Assembly (NCBI GenBank): GCA_963931865.1
Contig: OZ007505.1
Span: 21,304,074-21,368,073 of the forward strand
DNA length: 64,000 nt
From: Axinella damicornis
Taxonomy: Eukaryota > Porifera > Demospongiae > Axinellida > Axinellidae
Direction: 5' to 3'
This document shows, in pieces, positions 32,616 through 43,400 of the stretch. Positions within the stretch are counted from its first letter, which is position 1. The number at the start of each line of letters is the position of its first letter. The notes below the pieces were generated by a model. The model saw only the letters and a list, made by a program, of their open reading frames with translations. It had not been told where the DNA came from and searched no databases. Position numbers and translations under genes: made by a program.

Positions 32616-35345
32616 CTACTCACCTCCATTAGGGAAACTTGCAGAATTACTCTTAACTGGATCGAGAGTTAGACCAGTTTGAGGTTTCTCTGTGGTAATA
32701 CTTGAGGTGACGTTCATGTCTGGATGGGCAAAAATGATGAAAATGCGAGGAGAGAATATACAGACGAGGACTGCAGTACCGTTCATCATTGCTGTTAGTG
32801 CTATGATGGGGTTGTGAAATTCTGGCACGAGAGATGTTGTGAAGTAGCAGGCAATAAAAGCAAGCCAAATCACACCGACTGCAAATGTACACATGCAGAC
32901 ATGCTTAGCTTCATTAAAGTTCTTTGGGTACTTGAAGCTCACAATCCCTAGTACAGTGGTTGTTATGAGGATTGCAGAGAGGTAGACCATGGCAAGGACG
33001 ATGAACGCAAGGTGCTCCTGATCACACGTCACCACAACTGTCGGCAACAAATTAACATTTTCTGGATTAAGACGGATCTCTTGATGCACGGCAGGGTACT
33101 GAAATACATTGGACATGAGCACGAAGAGCATTTGTACGCCAACCACACAGAGGGTGAAGAGAACTTGGTACTTGGGGTGAGTGAATTTTGTCTTCGTGAT
33201 GCTACCCCGCCTCAAGAAGATTCTGGCAACTCGGATAATCTTCACCATGAGGGCCCCAAACATCAGCGAGAAACAGAACCAAAGAGAGATCCTCTGGATG
33301 ATGCACATGGCTAGAATCGGTGGAGCAACGTAACAGAAGGTGAGTGCATAAACGAGTCCAATTGCAAGCAGCAACAGAATCAACTGCTCCCGTCCAGCAG
33401 ATGTGATGACGGGAGTCCTCCAGTAGTAGGCAAGAATGAGGGACACAGCTGTGACAGCCAACAGACCAAGGATAGCTATAACCACAACCACAATCACCAA
33501 CGGATGACTGAATCGCAAGTAGGTTTCAGGAATCCTTACACAACCGTCACTTCCATTTGAGGGATTAACTCCCCAGTAGTAGCCAAGGTCACCACAGTTG
33601 TTGCACCGTTCAGCTCCTGTTTGGTTCGAGTAGAACTCGCCCTTGCAAGGTTCGCATATGCCGCAGCAGGACTGAGGTACCTGACGGTGGTATGTTCCAG
33701 GTTTGCAGTTACCACATTGAGGAACATGGCGTGTTCTGATGACCTCTCCACTTCCATTCACTCCAAACTGGGGCATAACCCTGTCACTAAATTCTATGTA
33801 TCCCATATTATCATCACTGTTGTTGCCAAAAGTATCGTTGCTGAACCACTGACCAATCTCTTGAATATCGTACACTCTATTTCCATCAGAACTCTCTAGT
33901 ATCTGAAAGTTGAGAAGCTCATAACTCCCATTCATAACATACCCAAATTCATTAAACTGAATGCGCGTCTTTGTTGGGCTAACAAAGTCCAGTCTGTCAA
34001 TGTACTCCAGCAGGTTTGGTCCGTCAAGTCGTTTTGTCTGCCCTTTACAAGTCTGGTTCTCTCTGTACCACTTGAGGGGTGCTTCACAGTTGTCAGTGAG
34101 GAAATTTTGCAAGGCATGAGCAAAGGCGTAGACAGCATCGATTACTCTCTGCACGGTGTACTCCTGCTGGTAGTCATGGACATCTGATATACTGACATTG
34201 TTCAAACAGGCTGGTTCACACTCGGTGAATGCCTTGAAGTACTCCTCGAACCAAGGATCACGTTTGTTACTCTCAATTGTTAACTGAGAAAAGTAGTCCA
34301 GAAAACCAGGGATATCATGAGTGCTAGGAGCGGCACCAAAGACTCGGCCAGCTGTGATTCTGCTGAAATCTTCAAATACACTTTCGGCTTGTGACCATGC
34401 TGCACTTGGGATCCAGGTTACCATCCTGGGGTTGTCAATATTGCTATAGTGCTGAAGCACATGTCGTCCATTCTGATTTGACCCCCACACCACTATTACA
34501 TCCGCTGCTGAACTGTTGAGCTGATAGGCCAAGTTCATGTAGTCCTGGTCCATGTAATCTTCTTCGATCACGACATCAAGGTCAATGCAAACGCCACTGA
34601 GATCGGCGAACTTCTTGATGGCATTTCTTCCCGATGTTCCATAATCGTTACTAGTGTAGATTATTGATATGTGATTCCACCCGAACGCCATCAAGAGTGA
34701 TATAAGTGCCTTGGCTTGCAGATCGTCCGGAATGTTTGTCCGATAGAAGTACGGGTACAGAACCCTGTCTGACAAAGGAGTGGAAGCGGAAACATAACTG
34801 ATTTGAGGCACCGCAAACAGTCGACAAAGTCCAGCAACGGGAATGGAGACTCTACTCGCTGCAGCTCCTAATATTCCAAGCGAGGGGGTTACCGTTGATG
34901 CATTCAGCTCGGCGCACGGACACCGATCGTTGAACCGAATCATATCGACAGCTTCCTCTACACCGAATGTCTCGCTGTAACAAGTGTCTCGTATGTCGTA
35001 ACCCACGGTCAGGTTAGGCAGCAAGTCAGAATCAGAGTTGAGCAGGTCAATCGCATACAACATAGCCTCCACTCTCTCCAGGCCACCTTCGATACGCAAA
35101 CGACCACATTGGCTCCCTGCCGAATTAGCAGCTTCAAAGTGCACCGGAAAGATTCCTCCTAAAACAAAATCCTTGTTCCCTCGATCTTGAAATCCGCGCA
35201 ATCGCAGGGGACTGCCTTCGGAGTCGTACTCGTAAACGAGCTCCGATCTTTCCTGATAGCCGAACTGGACGGTTGACGCACTCGTACTCAGTGCAGTGGC
35301 TGTGAGCAGTGTGAGGGCGAGTAACAACTCGTAAACTGGAAACAT
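32616..35345 (-). CDS. Class C G-protein-coupled receptor, metabotropic glutamate-like
   Basis: A single 2.7-kb exon encodes 909 aa. After a signal peptide (MFPVYELLLALTLLTATALS) comes a Venus-flytrap ligand-binding domain (about 60-530) with QCGRLRIEGGLERVEAMLYA, a conserved ASRVSIPVA loop and QISYVSASTPLSD. Then follow a nine-cysteine linker (about 545-620; CGNCKPGTYH ... CCGICEPC) and seven membrane helices (about 635-880) starting LVIVVVVIAILGLL. By alignment with mGluR1, the Ser contacting the glutamate alpha-carboxyl looks kept (SRVS) but the Thr equivalent to T188 looks like Ala, so the ligand cannot be named. The frame's end (AATGGAG|GTGAGTAG) is a strong splice donor two codons before the stop, so the cytoplasmic tail may continue in an exon I did not find below 32616. 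Confidence 0.85.
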   Translation of the reverse strand: MFPVYELLLALTLLTATALSTSASTVQFGYQERSELVYEYDSEGSPLRLRGFQDRGNKDFVLGGIFPVHFEAANSAGSQCGRLRIEGGLERVEAMLYAIDLLNSDSDLLPNLTVGYDIRDTCYSETFGVEEAVDMIRFNDRCPCAELNASTVTPSLGILGAAASRVSIPVAGLCRLFAVPQISYVSASTPLSDRVLYPYFYRTNIPDDLQAKALISLLMAFGWNHISIIYTSNDYGTSGRNAIKKFADLSGVCIDLDVVIEEDYMDQDYMNLAYQLNSSAADVIVVWGSNQNGRHVLQHYSNIDNPRMVTWIPSAAWSQAESVFEDFSRITAGRVFGAAPSTHDIPGFLDYFSQLTIESNKRDPWFEEYFKAFTECEPACLNNVSISDVHDYQQEYTVQRVIDAVYAFAHALQNFLTDNCEAPLKWYRENQTCKGQTKRLDGPNLLEYIDRLDFVSPTKTRIQFNEFGYVMNGSYELLNFQILESSDGNRVYDIQEIGQWFSNDTFGNNSDDNMGYIEFSDRVMPQFGVNGSGEVIRTRHVPQCGNCKPGTYHRQVPQSCCGICEPCKGEFYSNQTGAERCNNCGDLGYYWGVNPSNGSDGCVRIPETYLRFSHPLVIVVVVIAILGLLAVTAVSLILAYYWRTPVITSAGREQLILLLLAIGLVYALTFCYVAPPILAMCIIQRISLWFCFSLMFGALMVKIIRVARIFLRRGSITKTKFTHPKYQVLFTLCVVGVQMLFVLMSNVFQYPAVHQEIRLNPENVNLLPTVVVTCDQEHLAFIVLAMVYLSAILITTTVLGIVSFKYPKNFNEAKHVCMCTFAVGVIWLAFIACYFTTSLVPEFHNPIIALTAMMNGTAVLVCIFSPRIFIIFAHPDMNVTSSITTEKPQTGLTLDPVKSNSASFPNGGE

Positions 35346-35430
35346 TGTAGCGGCTTATGCAGGATACTGTACTGTAGCTGCTCCTAATCCTCGCTCGTAC
35401 GGCCGGGTAACCGTTGGCCGGAAGTAATAT

Positions 35431-35775
35431 CTAATCAAGGTATACGTGCAGTGCGCATGCACGTTTAATAATGCAAGGTGCACAAATAGCGAAAAGTGCT
35501 AATGCGATTGTGCACCCAGTTATTACTATTACAAGAACAAAGGTGTTCAAAATATTTAATGATTTAAAAGAGGTAATGGAGTGTGCTGTAAGTGCTTCAT
35601 GCGGTAAGTGGTTCCATATAGATGCAGAGCTGGGTACATGTACAAAGGATGATTGGAAGGTATTGGTGTGTGCAAGGGGTTGATATAATAGAGGTAATGA
35701 GGAATTATGCCTACTTACTTTGGGGACAAATACACATTGGGAGGAAAGTAAAAATAATCTTGTAAAGGTTAACAT
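35431..35775 (-). pseudogene. LINE 3'-end fragment upstream of the GPCR
   Basis: The minus-strand frame contains the phrase SSASIWNHLPHEALTAHS followed by ITSFKSL, the typical end of a CR1/L2/Jockey-type reverse-transcriptase ORF, followed by non-homologous residues. Only the last third of such a protein is present. It ends about 90 bp upstream of the GPCR start and so may overlap its promoter. Confidence 0.65.
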
Positions 35776-36350
35776 TCTATTATTGTGTTAAGTCAAGTCA
35801 TTTAACGGTATGCTCCTTTTGCCTGTCATCTAACTAAGTCCCTGCTAATCACCAAGTCGCTGGCTGGTCATGAGGAACTGCTTTAGGTCAAGTCATTAAA
35901 ATTTTATAAGTACCAAAGCTTGAATCAAAAAAGTAATTAAGTTAGTATTAGTCACTAATTACAAGAAAGATGTAATGGAGATAATATAATGAAGGCCTAA
36001 CTAAATCATGACTGATAGGCATTGATATGAATGTCGCTAATCAAATTCGGGTAATTATAATGCAGTGCTCCTAATTATACTGATGGAAAGGGATAGCAAG
36101 GTACAAGTACACGGTTAGCTCAGGTCCTTGTCTAAAAAATCCCATGGGTTACCCATGGAACTGATTTACGTCATCCTTCCCATAACCCATGGGACACCCA
36201 TGGGAGCATTTTAAGTCGTATTACTCATGGGAACATGTATGCCCCCAGATCACTAGTCAGAGTAAGTCCCTTCCAATTACCCAGTCATGTTCAGAGAATG
36301 GTCTGCTGCAATAATATTATCAAAAATGACTTATAAATGTTTATCATTGC

Positions 36351-36418
36351 CATGGGATGGATCGATTGCTTTTGTTTACATTCTGCGGAATATAACAATC
36401 AATCCATCCCATGGCAAT
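36351..36418. repeat. Hairpin with 24-bp arms
   Basis: CATTGCCATGGGATGGAT plus GATTG on the left pairs with CAATC plus ATCCATCCCATGGCAATG on the right across a loop of about 20 bp, with one central mismatch. It is a small, well-preserved inverted repeat without clear flanking duplication. Confidence 0.8.
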
Positions 36419-36674
36419 GTACACAATGGTTGCATGCATCAGTTTCCCAGTGTGTCCCTATAGCTATACCGGGTACTTTATTAGGTACCAGACACTAGCT
36501 GAACCTAGTATGATGGACTTGCTGTCAGGACTGCTGCAAAACTTGAAGGCTCACGAATGTAGCTGGCTAGCTACATGTAGCTAAGCTACCGACTTTTCAG
36601 ACAGGAGTGGTTCAAACTGCTTCACAGGGTTTCTTGTGCATGTCAGTGGTTCTTTCCCTTAGGTAGCTAGCTAC

Positions 36675-37075
36675 TAGTCTCTCGGAACCAGACCCTTCGC
36701 GCGGGGGCTGAGGAGGAAAGGGTCTGGGCACCATCTTACATTCGAGTTGTCCCCAGGTCGGAATGTTGACCTAACGAATCAGAAGTGTTGATGTTGATTG
36801 CGAATGACGTCAGGGAAATGATTTTTCTCCAGACTTTCAGTGTCGCCAGCGACTAGACACGGCAAATCGCTGTGCCGTACCGCGTTACCCGCGAGTGTGT
36901 CTGACAAAAGTCGAGGCGAGCAACGAGCAAGTCGACTGTGTTCGTACGCGTGATATCGCAGTTGATCGCTAATTTCTACGCTGAATTACATAATATTCCG
37001 TGAGGACAACTGCATGTAGGCACGTGCCCAGACCCTTTCCTCCTCCCCCGCGCGAAGGGTCTGGTTCCGAGACTA
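36675..37075. mobile_element. Foldback element, 401 bp (TAGTCTC-tip variant)
   Basis: TAGTCTCTCGGAACCAGACC at the left and GGTCTGGTTCCGAGACTA at the right. Next to them CTTCGCGCGGGGG and CCCCCGCGCGAAG, and GAGGAGGAAAGGGTCTGGGC versus GCCCAGACCCTTTCCTCCTC, also pair. The 9-bp GCTAGCTAC is duplicated at 36666-36674 and 37076-37084. The interior has CpG-rich unique sequence. Confidence 0.85.
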
Positions 37076-37732
37076 GCTAGCTACATCATATTATAAGCTC
37101 CAGCTTCTTCTCCCTCTTTTCAAGGAAACTTGTTGAGATCATTGTGCTGGGCCCGGTGTCACAGGAAATTGGCACCCATGGAATCTGAATCTGGCACCCC
37201 CTGCATGCAATATTTCCTAGGAAAACTAGTACCCCTTAATTCAGGAAAACTCCATCCATCTGATGTAGGGCTTGACCTTTGCATGACTGCATGTGCACGT
37301 ACTTGCTATGTCCCCATCACTTCTTTTGATTTGTTGCGTTCATGAGAATTTGCTTTCATGAGCCTTGTGTGTATTTTCTTAAAAGTTATTTACACACCAA
37401 AATTAATTGTGTTTTAGGTGTGCTGGTGAGTACCAGCCTCATTGTAGCTAGAAGCACTCACACTAGCTATTTTCATGGGAAAGCAGTGCTTGGATCATCC
37501 TCGTATGAGCCTGGGTAGCTACCAGGTTTAGCCACTAAAAGAGAGCCTGGGAACAAGGCTACCCTCAGGCGAACTTGCGGTTGGTCTTCAACATTGGCAA
37601 TTGGGAGTTCAAAGTTCAAAGTTCATATGGAGCACGACCCATAGGGCATTGGCCAGTATAATGATATATGTACATATACGGAAAACAGCAAGGTAACAAA
37701 CAGGTACTGAAGTCATGAAAAGAAAGGTAAAA

Positions 37733-40388
37733 TCAAGTGTTTCTGAGTCCTGAGTTTGCCCCAGAGAAAATGATGTTTACATCGATGTCCTTTAAGGCGG
37801 AGGTGATTTGTGAAATAGAAAGTTTGTGCACTCTGTCGGGATGGTAATCACATAAATGCTCGAGCCACCGTGTGTTCTTGTTGAGGACCATACTGCAAGA
37901 TTTACAATCGTAATCATCAAAGATACGACAACTCAATTCTTTCAATAGGGATTGCAACCCTCGTGTGCCCTGAACCCCACGCTCAAGAGCAACATCCCAT
38001 AGACGGCACCAAGATGTGGTTTGGGCAACAGAAGCTACGAGGCTTGCTGTGCCATGTGTAGATGAGGAGGATAACAGAAGATTGAAATCTTGCTTGAGAA
38101 TGCTTGCTTTACATGACTTCACAATTGAGGAAGCCTCTTGTGGGTGTACTAGGCATTGAGCAAAGAAATGAGTACCGAGGTCCGATTCAAGCATACGACA
38201 TTGCTGCACAATGGACAAGTTGTATACGTCCACAATAGCCAAGGAGGGGAAAATGCGTTTGCTGATGGTATCATCAGGCATAGTCAGTAATTTGGCTAAG
38301 AAGGTCAGTTTGCGAATCAGGACATGAGTAGACATGGATGGCCAATGTAGTCCCAGTCTTACTACCTTTCCGGAATGGTTTTTGGGAAGGCGGAGGATTC
38401 TGCGACCAATTTCGCTTTGGAATTTCTCCAGTTCAGAGATAGAGGATGAATCGAGAAGTCAGGTTTCGCAACCATATAGAAGAATGGGTAGGACACAAGC
38501 TTCAAAGATGTTGCGACCAGATAGTGGGTTTAAATCTCTCTGAAAAGAACCAAGGCTCCCAAGTGCAAAGAAGGCTCTTCTGGCCTTACTGATGTTTTCG
38601 TGTACAGCACGAGATGCAGAGAGGTTATGGCATAATGCTGCCACCATACACCAAGGCACTTGACAGCGGAAGTAGTGGAGACGGGGAGGCCCCCAATACA
38701 GAGCGTCTTGGGGCCACTGAACTGGTGAGATATCTTCAAGACTTCCAGTTTCGATGCATTTAGCTTCAGACAGGCATGTTCAGTGAAGTTGCAGATGATG
38801 TTGACCTGTTTGTCGACTGCACCCTTAGAAGCTGCAGCAGTCCTAAGGTCATCGGCATGAATCACAGCCCCAGCATACGTGCCACATAGCTACTGACAGT
38901 CCACTGTTGTTCTCCTTAATCTGCTTCAGAAGGGAGTCCATCACTATCACAAACAAAGTGGGCGACAGTACAGAGCCTTGTTTCACACCTCTTTCTACAT
39001 TGAAGTGGCCTGACAATTGGTTGCACACACGAACACGGCTAGTGGAATGCATGTACCAGTTTTTTATCAATCTCCAGCATTTCCCATTGACTCCAATATC
39101 ATACAGATGTCTTAGGAGTATAGGAAATTCCACTGAGTCAAAGGCCTTCTCAATGTCAAACAGGCAGAGGTAAGGGTGACCACCGTCCTGTAGATGTGTC
39201 ATGAGCACTTCTTGAGTGGCATAGATGGCATCCATACACGAAATCCCCTTTTGGTAAGCAGTTTGCAGAGAGTCTGGAATGCCCAGGTCTTCCAACACAG
39301 GGGACAAACGCTGCAGAAGAACAATTTCGAACAGCTTTGCCAATGCAGACGAGAGTGTAATGCCACGGTAGCTGTTCATCAGAAGAGGATCTTTGCCATG
39401 CCCTTTGTAAACCGGGATGACTAGGCCTTCTTTCATGCAGGCCGGGACATCTTCGAGGACTAGGATACGATTGAAGACCTTTTTCAGCCAAACCTTCAAT
39501 ATATATCTCACCACCGTACTTGATGTGTTCTGGGGATACCCCATCCAGACCACACGATTTCCCCATCTTAAGGACCTTCAGTGCACCCTCAATGTCCTCA
39601 GCGCAGATCTCAGTATCGAGAATTATAAGTTCACTGTTACCATACGATAGTTCCTCAAGTCGAGGCACGTCAGAGGTGGCAGCAGAGAGGTGGGTGGAGT
39701 TTGAATTAGAACTGGCAATGGTGCCGAAGAAGGACTGGAAATGATGTAGTATGTCAGAAGGTTCTGTGATCACTTCTCCATCGAGAAGAAGCTTTTTGCA
39801 TTCAGTTTTTTGTTTTGAGGTTTTGAAACGTTGGTGATGGTTTTGTCTGAACATGAGATCCGCTTCTGTACATCAGAGCATACTTGTCTAGCTCTGGAGG
39901 TTGCAACATGCTGGCGGACCAGTCTCCTTGCATTTCTTTTCTCATTCAGCAGAGGACCACTGGACGCTTCATCCCATAAGTTCCAGGCATCCCTACTTAG
40001 CTATTTTTGCAGAGAACCTTGATCTCAGAGTCCCGAACAAAAGGTTTCCTTTTCCGATTTGAGTTGTAGGGCAGATTATTCCTGGAAGCAACCAGCAAGG
40101 ACTGACACACAGATGAGACTTCCTCATATTTAGTTCAGCGATGCTTTGATGGGAGGTGTGGAGTAGAGGGGAGATGACAGATGATACTTCATGTATATCT
40201 CCACTTTCAATAGCACGAGACCAGTTGACAGCCTTGGGTTGGTCTGTTGGAGTTGGATTTGCTTTGGAATTTAACTCGAGTAATACTGAAACTGGGAGGT
40301 GGTCAGAGAGATTCAAAGGGTGGTGCTGATGGACATGACACCCCTTTACTTGGCAGGCAATGGGAGGATATTTTGCGCATGCGCACAA
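37733..40388 (-). mobile_element. Frameshifted LINE (endonuclease end, reverse transcriptase, tail)
   Basis: Reading from 40388 downward, the frames show NLSDHLPVSVLLEL (the end of an APE-type endonuclease), then NSYRGITLSSALAKLFE, CLFDIEKAFDSVEFPILL, RGVKQGSVLSPTLF and HADD, and the C-terminal CKSC ... HLCDYH motif. The coding sequence is broken into at least five frames by small indels. It belongs to the same lineage as the LINE at 26.7 kb (same HADD box, same C-terminal Cys/His tail). It is an older, dead copy. Confidence 0.85.
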
Positions 40389-40496
40389 CGACTAATTATA
40401 GGTAGATTAACCGTGGATTAACCCGGGGATCGCACTTTTACTATATTGTGTGAATTGAACGAGTCAGTTGGCTTGAAGTCCTGTCCTAACTAAACC

Positions 40497-43400
40497 ATGG
40501 GTAAAGAGGCGCAATTGCTGGAGGCCGCAGTGGCTGGCAATAATTTAAAAGCGGAGGTTAGTGTTGTTATGCAGTGTGTTTATAGATACAACTAGCTCGG
40601 TAAGGATATGACGTACACCTAGAGAAGGCATCCGCAGTAGTGGATTTTAGTGCGCAGTATCATACGCACTTTCAGTCTTCAATTTAAATCTGCACTGCAT
40701 AATCACTATTCATTATGTTGTTGAACCTTGGAAGAATCCCGGCCCAGACCCTCCCAATCAAACCGTGGCAATTTGTATCCAATGATCCATGGCCGAAGAG
40801 GTGACTTTTCAGTTGGCTCCCGCATAAACTGATTAGGAGGTTCTCTGAATCCAACTTAGGATCGGAAAAACCTTTTTGTGACTTTCGCCGTGATGATGAC
40901 TGAAGCATTCAGTTGAAATATTGGCCAAAAGTTTTCTGATCTATCAGGAATCTTTTATTCTGTTGATCCATGGCCGTTCCCTCATATACCGGTAACTGTG
41001 CGGTTGTTGTGATCTGCATCAGAACTTGACTGTAAAATACCGTAGACATCCCAACTGGAAGCTGACGCCAGGTGTTTGATTTGAAGTTGTTATAGCTATA
41101 GTTTGCCCCACTCTTCAATTCATCTCAGAAACCAAACTTTGATGACCTGTACTTGTCTCAGTCCCAGACCCAAACCCCACAGCACGGATCGCTCTTATAC
41201 TTGTACTGGAAGCAGTATAGGTCTGGGAACGAGACTAGTAGTGCACTTATCTTTGCATGCTCAAAGTTTACTTTATCCTTGGTGCTTTAATGGTGGTTAG
41301 AATACACAGAAGTGTGTGCACACACACACAACCAGTGATTCACCATGAGTAACCATTTTTGGATAATTTTGCAGCCCATCTATATGTGATGTCACTCACT
41401 CCAAACAAACCATACAGCTATTGTGACAATCAAGTGTTCTACACTCACTACATCGGTCAATTATCCCATATACGAACAGCCTGTACAACCATGTGTGCCC
41501 ACACATGGTAAGCATACCACTGACATCATTACAATGTGCTTATGTGGAGGAGTAGTTGAGTTTATATGGTAATTGTGACAATCGGTGCATGCCATATGTT
41601 ACTATGTTATTGTAGATGGCATATGTGCAGTGCTACAGTGCAGCATTCCAAGGTGGAAGCGTGAGGGAATTTCATGCATCTTATGACTGTAGTGATTGTA
41701 GCTTGCATAGCTGATCACACCTTGCTGGGAATGCAATGCACAGTAAGGCAAACAAAATACTGCATTGCATGAGGGCGAAGACTGGTGAGCTCTAGCAGCC
41801 AGCCCTGTCGCCTAGCTGTGGCATGGCCTATACTGGTGAGCTCTAGCAGCCAGCCCTGTCGCCTAGCTGTGGCATGGCCTATACTGGTGAGCTCTAGCAG
41901 CCAGCCCTGTCGCCTAGCTGTGGCATGGCCTATACTGGTGAGCTCTAGCAGCCAGCCCTGTCGCCTAGCTGTGGCATGGCCTATACTGGTGAGCTCTAGC
42001 AGCCAGCCCTGTATGTCGCCTAGCTGTGGCATGGCCTATACTGGTGAGCTCTAGCAGCCAGCCCTGTATGTCGCCTAGCTGTGGCATGGCCTATACTATA
42101 TTGCTCTGTTCAATGCAGGTCCAGTATTCTGCAGGTTATTTCACTATTGCCGTTAATGTTCATAACTCCATAGTGCTGTAGCCACAAAAGCCAAACCATG
42201 AAATATCCGTTAGCATTTCACCCGCGAAACAGTTTCCAAATCTAGCTCTTACACTGTGCAAGAGCTGGTTGTATACTGTTGAATGGGTTTGTGGCAAAAC
42301 ACACACACAATATGACACACACACGCAATATGATACACATAATTAACAACTGTGGCTGGATGAAAATATGATATTGTATTTCACATTTCTTTAATTAGAT
42401 TCACAGGTGGTCCTAGCCTCGTTACGACCTCCAGCTCACTGTATGCAAAAACAGAGGGAGAGTCACTTCTCCCTCCATTTTTGCATACTGTAAGCATTCA
42501 AAACTGGAGGTGTAGAAGGCATGGGAACAAGGCTACTCGGTTAATCACTGTGCAAACTGACTTTCAGCAGATTGTAAAAATTCTTAGCTATGTATAGTTG
42601 CATTTTGATTATTTGTATTGTGGATATAGGCATATAGCCCAGTCGCACACTGTACTGCAAGTGATTAACACTAAGCCTCATGGTGTGAAGTCCTGGGTAC
42701 AATGTGTACATATTTGCATGGGTGGCAGTGTACCAGCTCTGAGCCTGAGGGGTTTCAGTGGCAAGCCACACATCTGTGTTGCCAGCTCTTCACAATGTTG
42801 TCAAACTATTGTACTTTTCTTTGCCTGTGGCAGTGAGCCAGCAATTAGGCTGGCAAACATATAGGAAAATGGCACAAGAATGCTAAAGTTCAAGGGTCAG
42901 TAATTGATTAACCCAATCCAGAGTAGGTTATTGGCTGAACTTGTCTGTAGTTGACTTCACATTCTGTTGCCAATTCCTTATGTAATGTTTTCAGCTTCTC
43001 AAATTTCACTTTAAGTGCCTGGTGAGGAGATTAGTTGCATTACTGGGTTGTGCAGCTGCTATAAACCTCAGTCCTTCCCTTATATGGGGAAAGTTAGAGC
43101 TCCCATGTGACGATGATGTCATCATGCACTCTTGAGAGAAGGCATTGGAACTATAGGAGCACTTATACAGTGTTGCTAGGGTATGAATTGCATGGTAACC
43201 AATACAAGTGCTGTCATAGTACAGGTACTGGAGCCCCATACCCTCCCAGCTCTTGTGTGGCTGAAGTCTGGAAATGAGACTGTACAGGGTAGTATGTGTA
43301 GTCACCTCTTTCTTGTCCTCTTCCACTTTCCTCTTCCCACTCCCCTCACCTCCCCTCCCACTCCCCTCTCCTCTCCTCCGTCTTCCCTCTCCACTCCCTC

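Larger units (their letters stand above)
35776..37732. other. Intergenic region, foldback structures only
   Basis: No gene recognised. Direct and inverted CCCATGGG phrases occur at 36140-36230. A 24-bp-arm hairpin and a 400-bp foldback element are listed separately. The rest is AT-rich without coding signal. Confidence 0.55.

Noticed and set aside
41715..42054. Frames with a 17-residue repeat
   Set aside because: They are the translation of the 51-bp intronic tandem repeat; no splice or start context supports them.
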